Origin: Hermodice carunculata
Taxonomy: Eukaryota > Annelida > Polychaeta > Eunicida > Amphinomidae
NCBI GenBank assembly: GCA_964020975.1
Contig: OZ026619.1
Span: forward strand, 86,740,206 to 86,804,205
DNA length: 64,000 nt
Direction: 5' to 3'
The notes under the pieces were generated by a model. That model did not search any database. It was not told the origin of the DNA and saw only the letters and a program-made list of their open reading frames with translations. Position 1 is the stretch's first letter. Every line of letters starts with the position of its first letter. Positions 1 to 10,511 of this stretch are shown here, piece by piece. The position numbers and the translations under genes were made by a program.

Positions 1-283
1 CAAAACAGTCTAACTTCTTTATAAATTAACCTGCAATTTAAGACCACCTGTTGAATGTGACCACTTAAGGCTGGCAGAAGGGGTTGTCCTAAATAGCAGG
101 TACTATGTACTGTAATGTTATTCAACAGGTAACTTTTATATGGGTGCCTGCTTAGCTGACTCTGAGGTCATTTTTGTGCCCGGGGGCCTGTAAGTGCTCC
201 CCCTTCCCCCCAGTCATGCAATCAGTCAAAGGCCCAGGTCTTTTTATATGATTCCATGAAAACCAAATGGAAACAAACAGCAA
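1..283. other. Intergenic, no gene seen
   Basis: This is AT-rich sequence upstream of the Helentron terminus at 284. I see no splice-bounded open frame, RNA gene or known motif. Confidence 0.5.
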
Positions 284-700
284 CTAGAAAAGAAGATTTG
301 TTTCACAACAAATCTATCAGGGTGCCTTCAATATAAGAGTAGTTTGAAATGCAATATGTGGTTTTTCAACATAATCTAAATTTGGGGTTTTTGCCTAATA
401 ATCTGCATAAATCAAAATGCTACTACTTTGGTTCTTGGTTTGTTGGATGTGGCCATATCACAAACTTATAAACTGAAGTTTGAATAACACCACAATCTAT
501 TATAATTTTTAAGCTATTCAAGATTTAAATTTTGTGTTTTCACTTAATTTGCATAAAATTCTACAACTGTGGCTCATAATTCATTGGCTGCGGTTATGTC
601 ACAAACCTACAACTTGAAGTTGGAATACCACCTCCATGTATAATATTGATGGCTGCAAGGGTGTCCTAATATGAATTGTTTGTTTGAGTGGGGAGAAAAA
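284..700 (-). mobile_element. Non-autonomous Helentron/Helitron-like element, copy 1
   Basis: Read on the minus strand, the element ends with a short hairpin (stem AGATTTGTT paired with AACAAATCT) followed by TCTTTTCTAG and then a host T. That is the 3' signature of Helitrons: hairpin, CTRR end, insertion before T. Its body holds about two copies of a ~144-bp tandem unit (marks near 418 and 562). The same terminus and the same tandem unit recur at 13088. Helentron-associated elements with tandem core repeats are known in molluscs (pearl elements), sea urchin and Drosophila. The right limit is approximate. Confidence 0.6.
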
Positions 701-3700
701 GTAGGGAAAATGTTCATGAAAATCGTCTGGCTTCATATTATTTCGTCGGTGAACCAGATATATTCTCATCCAAACCGGGGACTCTGATGTTTGACTAATG
801 TATAAAGATGTCTGGTTTCACAGGCAAATGCCTGAAAGACATGCTTGTATATATTCTGCGCAGTTCGTGCCCATATTTTTTGGTCGGGATCAAGCGGCAT
901 GCTCCACACCTTCTGTTGCCACCTGTTTTTCAGGACCATCAATGCAACCACTTAAAAATGAAATATGACAGTTATTGTCGTTGTAGCATTGAGCTGGGCA
1001 TATGCAACTGCAACTATATTTTCTGTGTTTCGTGTTGAATGGGTTTAGCTTATAATCACCCGTGCTTTACTGTTGCGTCACCAAAGGCAGAATACCAAGG
1101 AATACATTGAACAAGACCATTTTCAAATTATGTTTTGCTTGAGGCTTTTGAACACTGTTCAGTAGCCCAGAAATACGATTATTGTTCCGGACACAATCGT
1201 GGTGATCTGTATTTTGATAGCGATCGTACTTTTTTTCCAAATTATGAACGTTTTTTTTTTCTTTTCACTTTGTTATAAAACCCACAAACTTTTATATATA
1301 ACATTTGTCATATGGTAATTTGCAGAAACTGGAACCTCTGTCGGATGATAAAGGTCTATCAAAAACGTTCAACTTCTGTTGACGGTGATAGACTCTGATC
1401 ATACACTGATTACTCATCGTATATCTGTAATTATTTGGAACCTCAAAATGGTATTGAACCTGCTATTCACCTCTAAGTGAATATCATGTCTTAGTCTTAT
1501 GCATCACATGTTGACAGTTTTCTCACAAAATTCAATATCTATAGCCAAAAGTCCAACAGTTCAAGTATTTTACATGAACTACAACAAAAGTTTTGGTCCA
1601 TGGTGAAAAGTTGAATCGCGTGCAGTGGTTTACATATTTGGAAGATGTGGTTGTTCCGTCTCTTCCCGATAATGAATACATTGCCCTGCAGGGACAAATA
1701 TGTAAACGGCTGCACTAAATTCAACTCTACACCATACAACCTAAGAGAGAATATTCATTCAGTGGATAACTTCCATACGCTGTAAGCTGTTCTCTGAGGG
1801 CAGTGATCTTTCAAAAAGTCCAGTTTGATCGACTGACCCACATACATCTCTTTTCTGCTACCCTTCATACACCCTTACCACCTGCAAAACATGAGCAGAA
1901 ATGACTCGGCGAGTCTCAAGACTGGACCATCCCTGTCTTACTATTGCCCAGTTGCGCATCCATGGCTGAAGACCGCGCAAAACCGATCACACCCTAAATA
2001 TAGCCTGCGATCCGAAAGTGGTTTGCCCAAAGTGCTTAAGATTGAATCAGGTCCTCTTCACGGTACATATCTAAAACAGGGGGTTGGCAGTCTTGGGATT
2101 TGTTCAGTGTTGTTTCAGTTTGCTTGTTTGTAATTTGTACAAGCAGTAAAATTATGTCCCTGTGAAGTTTTTATGTGTATTGGCACACTGGGATTGTACT
2201 AATTTGTAGTGTAAAGCCGAATCGCTCTGCCCGGATACTTGACATCGTGACTTCGTTTTAATTTATTGTATGTACTTTAGTCATAACATGTTTTTCTTCT
2301 AGGTTCCATGATATAAGATGAAACAAAAGATAACTTATTGCTCAAACTCAAATACCACATGGATTTAACATTGTGACACAGGTGTTAAATCAAATGACGT
2401 ATTTTACACCTCTTACATATACAAAACAATTTCCTTCCCCTTTGACAGATAAATATATATAGTAACCTATTGTAGTGTATAGAATTCTTGATCGTGATGC
2501 ATGTTTTCTTAAATCACTAACGATCAGGACATGGCAGCAGTTTTTAATGACGAGCCAGTTTGGCAGGTGTTTATTTGAGGTATATTTATGGAAAGTTTGA
2601 CCAAAATGCAGATAGTAATTTTTCTGTCTGTCAAAAGAGCATACAAAGGAAATCGTCAATTTTTGCAGTTGTGAAAAATTACAAGACACAGACTGGATCC
2701 AATAGGAGCAAGAAAGACTATCCTTAGGCGAGCTCAAAGTGATCACATACAGCAGGTCTTTCAATATAGCATTATGGACCTCATGATCATATGGTCTAAA
2801 TAGGCAGGTAGTCTGTTATACTTGTCTTGTTTTAGCTAAGGAGGGACTACTTTACAAATAATGTTTTTTATATTTAATAAACCTGAAGATACACAGGATA
2901 TAAATGTAACAATCACCATCAGGGTTTGTGTGCGTTTGCATAATGTCCAATGATAAGTGGAAACTGTCAGTTCTTCATACAACACAACACGTCGCTGATT
3001 AAACATATGCCGATCAAAAGTGAGCTTTTAGTCGACGTTGGTTACATAACTCCTATAGGCCTTTCAAACACGTACACTTATTTGTGTCAGTGTGTTTTAT
3101 CCCTTGTACTTTTAAATGTACTTCATTGTAAGTACTTTCTTGTGAATCATTTTGGTAACCAGAAAAGGCATACTGGTTGCAGGTTGCATGCTTTTAGAGG
3201 CTTAAACAGTGAGCAAAACAGAGGAATAAAATTCCAAAACATTTTGTTCACACTGTTAGCCTGTTATTCCTATGAACATCTACTGCTCGTGCGTCAATAA
3301 CAACACTTGCACATCCAAAACGGTAGTAAATACTGCGATGACTAGGGTTATCGTATGCGCCCTATTGATATTTTTATTGTTTTACCCAAAAAGAAAGATT
3401 GCATTTTTTTAAGGATAATGCGTTTCGTTAACAACCAAAATGGGCGTTGGATCTTTCACATTAAAGAGAAACTCCTTATACACAGCAAAATCCCCATTTG
3501 GAATCATGAAATAACATTATCGCACAGTTTTTCCCTATGTGACTGTAAAACGCCAAACGCTTGTATATGTGACATGCCCCCCCCCCCGCTTATATGGAAG
3601 CAGGCAAAAATTTAGCATATTTTTCATCGTACTTTTAATTATGCATTAAAATGAATTAAGGATATATTTATCATCAGCAGAGGTATCCACAAAATGGGTC

Positions 3701-3999
3701 ATAAAACACAATAAACTAAAAATAAGTCCAACAAAGTATATATATTTTGAAAAGTACACAACGTGGGGAATTGTGTTTTGTCATTGCAATTCGTGTTACT
3801 TGACTTCTGTTTATACAGCAATTGCGCAAAGTGAACATACAATTTTTCCCAATTCTTCAGTTTGAAATGGATTTAACATTTGTATTTTCCATTCAAGCTT
3901 TGAAAATCTTGTGGCAAAGTAAACTATAAGAAGTGCATACAAAAAGCGGGTCTCATTTTTTTTTCAAATTTTGCTTTGTTTGGTTTCTAGGACCGTTTG
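701..3999. other. Intergenic, no gene seen
   Basis: About 3.3 kb with only short, compositionally random open frames on both strands. I find no domain, no plausible splice-bounded exon and no tRNA-like fold. A short run of C at about 3577-3588 is the only simple-sequence feature. Confidence 0.45.
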
Positions 4000-4059
4000 A
4001 TGTTGGAAGGTTGACATCTCACTTTAGCACCATAAAGTGAGATGTCAACCTTCCAACAT
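4000..4059. repeat. Perfect 27-bp inverted repeat (hairpin)
   Basis: The arms at 4000-4026 and 4033-4059 are exact reverse complements, separated by the six-base loop gcacca. There is no TIR-flanked element around them. It could be a fold-back transposon relic, a recent inverted duplication or a small-RNA hairpin; the sequence does not decide. Confidence 0.75.
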
Positions 4060-4798
4060 AAAACACAGAGAGATAATCACATTCCATAGACATTTCTGCA
4101 GTTTAATTCATAATATGTGTACCTGTAATCTGTGCATCCAATTCAATACTCAAGGCCATGTGCAAAATCGCACTGACCCGAACGATGGTGCGCTGAAAAA
4201 AATCGTGCTAACTGTTTATTCTGGTATCATGGCTGAATACCTCTATGTTTGTGTCGACATTGTTGAATATACTGTTGCGATCAACTTATCGCAACGAGAT
4301 GTGCATTCAGTTTGTCGTTTAGATCATAAATTACGCGTGCAGCTCATGTTGGCATCCCTACATCATGCTGTGGTAATTTTATCCAACAAAATAGTCTCCT
4401 GCTTCATCAGCGTAAATGCGATATACCTGTCTCTATATTGATTCATCAGTATTCACATGTTCGCTTGTCCAGACCCAGGAAGTCACTAGGTCTTTCTTCC
4501 TGTTTATTTCGATCAGGAAAAAAAATGATATTCGTGCCTTTTTGTCCAGAACCACTTCCTGGTTTGCCTCCTAAGCAGACTTTCTTGGGGCGATACGCTG
4601 TGTTGGCCCCCAGCGCCGGGGGGTAGTAGACCGCCAAGAACGGATGTTTAGCAGGCAACTTCCTGGTAGTCATTACCATATTCCGCGGTCCGAACTCTTT
4701 ACTCTCCATAGGCTGACCTGTCACTGTCTAACATTTTTACATATGGAAGTACTATTGTCCATATTTCGCACGTTCTTCTGTATAATTTTGACATAAGC

Positions 4799-4945
4799 TG
4801 TACTAGCCCAAAAAAATTAAAGGGCATTCTGCGGTCTTCTACTCATAACATGTTTTGAAGTCTTTACCGGTACATGTCTCTCTGAGTAGCGGCTCCTTGT
4901 CTAAGCTAAATATTCAACAAAGACAACCCACATAATAATGAATAA
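4799..4945 (+). repeat. Dispersed repeat, copy 1 (inverted partner at 35908)
   Basis: This segment matches the reverse complement of 35908-36050 over most of its length. Shared blocks include acatgtctctctgagt, the caaggagcc region and the gacaacccacataataatga region. The family is unknown and no coding content is seen. Confidence 0.6.
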
Positions 4946-5303
4946 ATATGAACGTGGCAAATGATTAATTAGCTAAATAAGTTAAGTTTTGCTTAAAAAT
5001 GCAGAGCTTTATTATGAGTAAAGAATACCTGTCAAACCAAACATAATTACTAAATTTGTATGGTACAAGTTCAGATAAGAACAATTTGACTTAATACTGA
5101 ACCAGTATGTACCCTTTCTACCTGGATAGCTTACCTTGATTAAGCCACCTGCCAGTATGTAAGTGAAGTAGAAACAAACTGGGGCATTGTATTTAGTCCG
5201 AGTTATTGTAAATCAAACAGTTGCAGCTCGATCACCTGTCCAAACCCAGCGAAATCCTAATACGTACTGCAACAATTGACATCCAGCACCAGAAATGTAA
5301 AAC

Positions 5304-5806
5304 CAGGGACCTGTTATAGACATTTAGCGTTACGCCGGACTCAGCGACAAGAAATGAAACCACCATCATGATCCTACCGGCATACACTATTCATCTAAAA
5401 CTACATTTTGTATTGCTGATTACGGCGTAAGGAGTTATTACGCACGCAAGTTGTCTAACTTTGCATCATTTTGGACACAAAAAATGCAAAAACTAGCCCT
5501 TTTATCGGCCGATTTCAACGAAAAACACATCGATGGACTCGCACGGTTCTGATTCAAACGATGAGATTGGTTGCGCACGCATAAAACTCTCTGTTTTTGA
5601 ACTTGGTACAATAGCACACCCGATGTAAGCCTGATGTATGTAACCCGATACAACCAAACGCGGAAACATAGATGGAACAACAAACGGACTGAGCAGGGGG
5701 GATTAACTTGAGCGGCGCTAGTGAACACGCTTTGTAGTCGTCGCTCCCAGTTGACCACTAAAGGGATTAGCGCTCCCGTTGGTAGTCCATCTATAACAGG
5801 TCCCTG
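5304..5806. mobile_element. hAT-type MITE, 503 bp
   Basis: The element starts CAGGGACCTGTTATAGA and ends with its exact reverse complement. It is flanked by a direct duplication GTAAAAC (5297-5303 and 5807-5813). CAGGG termini with a 7-8 bp target duplication are characteristic of the hAT superfamily. There is no transposase; the interior has only short frames. It is relatively GC-rich compared with its surroundings. Confidence 0.75.
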
Positions 5807-5813
5807 GTAAAAC

Positions 5814-6363
5814 CAACCCTAAGATGACACCTACTCCTCAGTTTTAAAGTTTGCAAACTATAAAGCTCTATTTCGCTGCCAACCCTGAGTTAATGTTTCA
5901 ACATAATGGGTCCAGTTTGTGACATGTGGGTAAATACTGTCAAATTGAGTATTTTTTTGACATTGAGTAAATGTGCACTTCGGCATGTCAGAAAAGAAAG
6001 ACAGTCTGTAGTATTTGAGTCAAATACACGTTATCAAAAGTTTTTCTGAACCAGATTTTAAGTACAATTCGACAAATTTGTAAATGTATTACAGGTATAT
6101 AAAAATTTAGTAACGGCTCTGGAATCATATGTTACGTTAAAAGGATACAAAGATTGTTTGAAATTACTTTTGTATATGTTGCAGTTTAATGACGTCACTG
6201 CTGGGGCATATCTGGGCATATGTATGTATTTACAATCATAATAATGCCACATCATTATCGCTACTACTGTCGTTGTCTATGCGGATTTTTCTTTTTTGCC
6301 GTGGATTATAATAATCATCATTGAACTACAGCTCATCTCACTTTTAATAGAAATTTACTTTAA
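5814..6363. other. Intergenic, no gene seen
   Basis: AT-rich sequence without a supported exon, ending at the TTAA that forms the left flank of the MITE at 6364. Confidence 0.4.
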
Positions 6364-6583
6364 CTCAGTCCACCCTTATGACGCTTTTTACCGCTAATAT
6401 CTAAATGTCGTCTGCTAATTGTATTTTATTAATTTAGGGATTATTTTTCAAAATTTTGGATGAAACTTGTATGGAAGATCATTCCGAATTATATGCCCAT
6501 GGTGAACAGCTTTCCTTGGCGTAATGCGCCCTGAGCGCGCCAAGGAAAGCTGTTGACTCGGTCTTCTATCACGATGGAATGAG
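6364..6583. mobile_element. TTAA-flanked palindromic MITE, copy 1
   Basis: The element lies between TTAA at 6360-6363 and TTAA at 6584-6587. It has a central hairpin with 17-bp arms AACAGCTTTCCTTGGCG at 6505-6521 and its complement at 6538-6554. It shares the blocks AATGTCGTCTGCT and AGCTGTTGACTC with the copy at 9138. TTAA target sites fit piggyBac- or Kolobok-type transposons. No coding sequence. Confidence 0.6.
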
Positions 6584-6587
6584 TTAA

Positions 6588-8337
6588 CCCAGGTTACCAC
6601 AAGCATATCCCAATAAAAATCAATATCCCACAGCCGTTTCCTTTGAGCAGTACACGATCTTTGCGTTATTACCTTTTCCCTTGTAAGAGACATGACTTAG
6701 GTTAATATCCTGATATAGGAAATGATTCTTGACTTTTCCAAAGCTTGAAGCGTAACAATTTTAAAGTTGTTATCTCTGTATGCATTAAACATTCTTGCGC
6801 CAATACTTTTTAAATTTTACAATTTAACATCAGATGAGAGAAACTCGCACAATTGAAGGGGAGGGTCCATTGATTATTAATTTAACGTTACATCGGGTAG
6901 GGTACGTGATGCCTTGTGTCGAGAAAACAGCATCAATCTTCCGAACACAGTTAACAAAACAGTGTCGGGACCCGTCGTATTGCAAGTCACTAGGCTCCTT
7001 CAATCGGTTTTTCTGTCAACAGCAATGAGCTCAGAAAGATCAATGTCAGTAAACGCATGTTATAAACATTACCGTCTCCGCAGTCCGGAATAAATCATTA
7101 CGCCAAATAAAGAGAAATAGTTATCGCCGTTATTTGATTGACAAGATGCCTCTGTATTCTATAAGCAGGTGTATCTTGGCTTTAGTGTTTTTGGATATCT
7201 GTTTTGGAACAAAATTGAAACGAACAAAATTCTGTTACAGGAGTCGTGAACATACATGTTTTGCTGCAAGCATTTTCCTTTAACCTTTTGCTTTTGCACT
7301 ATTTTCATTGTGGTTTGGAATCTTGTGCATATCATCATATGGGCTGAAATTATTCCCAAATTATATTGCGGTGCTCAATTGCGTCAAAAATATTGAAATC
7401 ACTAGAAAAGTATAAATCATACTATTGGCCAATAGCTGATGGGTCCTGACGCTTCAATATTTTGTAGGACCAGGTCCCTTTCATAGTGTGCACTTAATCT
7501 AGTTAGTATGTTTGACTGGTCCAATGACAGAGGGCGACAGTAACTTGAGAGTCAATAAAAATAGCTTGCGCAGCTGTAAGCGATTTAAAAATTATGAAAA
7601 ATTGGTGCGCTTAAACAAGGGAAATAAAAGGGTACAATTTAAGATATAATTCTCAAAAATTTATGCGGACAGCGTAGCAGTCCGATTTTAGTTCGTATAA
7701 TTTGACAGATACACAAATGATATTTGAGACGCTATGTTTGCTCATCTGTTCTTGGGTCAGAATGAAACGCTTAATAAATGTGAAATTTATAATCAATCAA
7801 ATGATTGGAAAACACCAATTAATTAACTTATACGTTTACCAAAATCCATATGATATTCTTGGACCGACAATATTTATTAGGTTTTCCGTAGTTAAAATCA
7901 ATCATTACATGCACTCTAAATAATAAATGTATTTGATATATAGATATAGTCGGTCACATACTGGTCTCATATTTTCAGCAAGTAAAGTTTTGAGTATTTT
8001 TGTCATTTTGACTTGACACACGTACAAAGGACATGTTATCGATCTTACTAAAATAAAAGATTTATAATGCAAATATTATTTGAAGAGTGATTTCCTTTCA
8101 ATGATTGGACTTGCAGGGAATACAAGTTTGCCAATGAAAGAATAAGTATTTGAAGAGAAATATGTATCCAAATATTTGATATGGGAAATGTACAGGTGAA
8201 ATACAACTATCGTGCGCTGTAAGGCAAATGACGAGTGGATTGTGCATTTCCAAGGTCACGTCATGAAAATAAAGATATTGGTAGCATCTGATACCATATG
8301 TATTGGCAACATAGCCCACATACACTTGCAGATCGAC
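6588..8337. other. Upstream region of the receptor gene
   Basis: About 1.75 kb without a supported exon. It is AT-rich and ends at the TATA box at 8338, so it is the likely place for upstream control elements, but I cannot assign any specific factor site. Confidence 0.4.
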
Positions 8338-8345
8338 TATATAAG
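8338..8345 (+). promoter_or_regulatory. TATA box of the receptor gene
   Basis: TATATAAG lies 96 bp before the proposed start codon at 8434. A start of transcription about 30 bp downstream (near 8370) would give a 5' leader of about 60 nt. The assignment depends on the exon 1 call; no cap-site data are available. Confidence 0.5.
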
Positions 8346-8433
8346 GTTCCAAATGCACCTTAGAAACCGTATTCATTTGACGCCACAAGCTAGAACCAGG
8401 GTGTAAATCTGATAGTGAAAAAAGTGTTGGAAG

Positions 8434-8497
8434 ATGGATTTGTGCTGCATGTGTGAACTCTTCGGCATTTGCCTGTTTCTTTGCATTAGTGGGGCAG
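8434..8497 (+). CDS. Exon 1: start codon and signal peptide
   Basis: The ATG sits in a good Kozak context (aagATGG) and opens a short frame ending in ELFGICLFLCISGA, a hydrophobic secretory signal. The donor G|GTAGGT follows directly, leaving phase 1. Joined to exon 2, the cleavage region reads SGA-ANKK. This start was chosen because it is the only hydrophobic leader ending in phase 1 upstream of the first SRCR exon and because a TATA box lies 96 bp before it. Confidence 0.7.
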
Positions 8498-10468
8498 GTA
8501 GGTGGCATTTGTATTTCATAAGTTTGTTTCATCCTACTTTTGTAACCGACATTAATGTTGTCCGAAGGCATGTGGAATTTTTGCTGTCGAGACCTGTCTG
8601 ACTGCGATAAAGGGTAAAATTCGTTCCCTAATCAGCTTGCAGAAGGCTTAATTGAGAAGTGACTTGTGTTAAGTAACACATATTCATCTGGTTATATTTT
8701 GAAGATTAAAGAATTACTCTAGAAATTCCAACCGAAACGTTTTTGTAAATGTGGGTATATTTGCCTTCGAGTCAGGTGAAGGTAAAATGTTACTTTGCTG
8801 TGTGAATATATGTACTTCAGCTGACGCCGGGCCTTTTTATTTGGCGCCACATATAAAGCTGGCGCCGGGCTTTTTTCCGGAACACACTTCCAGACACTCT
8901 CAGTAGCAAAGGCGATATGTAGCTAGGCGATTATCCAGTTTTCATGAGTATGTTGGAATAGTTCTTGTTATACCTGGAGATCGGAACCCGTCAGAAGTAC
9001 TTCCAACTGTATGCTTTGAGAACCGAGGGTAAAATAACCTCACGCTGATTTTCGTTTGATATTTCTAAAACATTTACATAATGTAAAATACATTAATTTT
9101 GTCTTTACTGTTTTCGGTACGATGACCGATACATTAACCCTTTCCCCCTCAAACCGGCCAAAACCGGCTGGTGGTCAAATGTCGTCTGCTTCAGCGTTTT
9201 CAACTGATTTCAACAGCAATGAAAAGCAATTTGACTGAGAATTGAAGATGAGACCTGTCAAGACAACTGACCTAGGTCAACAGCTTTCCTCGGCATGGGT
9301 TGGGCACTTAGTGCCCAACCCATGCCGAGGAAAGCTGTTGACTCAGTCTTAATTCAAGGGGGGAAGAGTTAATCCTTAATCAGATTAGCTTAGATATTCA
9401 TATAACGTAAGAGCAACATTCCTCATGATTTCCATGTACATGTACGTATACTTTTCCAGTGGCCAACAAAAAAAAAATTACGTAATGTAAAGTACATTTG
9501 TCTTTAGTGTGTTCGGTAGGATGACCGATACATTAATCCCCAACCTGATTAACTTAGATAGTCATGTAAACGTAAGAGCAACATTCCTCACAATTTCCAT
9601 GCACTTGTACTTTTTCAGCGGCCAATAAAAAAACATTGGAAGATGGCGATATCATAATAAAGCCCCCTGCTAAGTTTGTCGGCCTGTTCGAGAATGGCGG
9701 TACGCTGTTGGTTTATCAAAATGGAACGTTTTTGGCGGTTTGTAATGACAACTTTGGCGAAAAGGAGATTGATGTCAGTTGCAGGCAATTAGGTTTTGAC
9801 TTCGGCGACTTGAGCACCCTTGGCACAGACGACAATTTTACCATCGGTGTCATCAACGTCAGGTGTCAGGGACATGAGGACAAATTGACATCATGTTCCT
9901 ATGCTGTCGGTCCTGACCCGATGTGCACGGAAAAAGAGGAGCAGGTTGTAATATCCTGCTACTACACTTACAAAAGTAAGTGTGTCTATAGTATAGGATA
10001 TATTTATCTTTCCTTACAGCATTTCATTTAAGTTACAGTATGATTTCCAAAATGTAACTTTTTTTGCTTTAATGGGCAAGTCGGGTTATAACTGCCGTAA
10101 GGGCAAATGGAGCAAGACTTTTCTCTAACAATGGAATACACAAACCAACTACTTAATAGTAATTTTGTAAATAGTCCTTTGGGTTAAATTATTGAAGCTC
10201 CGTGTGCATATTTCGTTCCCAAAATACGATGAACCAACCGAAAGATGACCTGCACAAACCAGAAAATAGAAATGCTTTTACGATTCGCACAGTTTTGTAT
10301 TTCGAGTCTTAGTAAGGGCACAGCACTTAATTTACAACACGTTTCATTTGTATAAAGACACCAAATTTGCTGGAAATGTTGTTCATATCATGTCTTCTCT
10401 TTTTAAGTTGGCAGCCACAAAAAGAAGTGGATTCCTTGTGTGGAGTTCGTTGTTTTTATCTTATCTAT

Positions 10469-10511
<43 letters not shown>

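Noticed and set aside
4438-4724. Overlapping frames in a GC-richer patch, considered as an exon or RNA gene
   Set aside because: No splice-bounded domain and no recognisable tRNA, snRNA or rRNA. About 20 bases recur inverted near 61073, so it is more likely repeat-derived.
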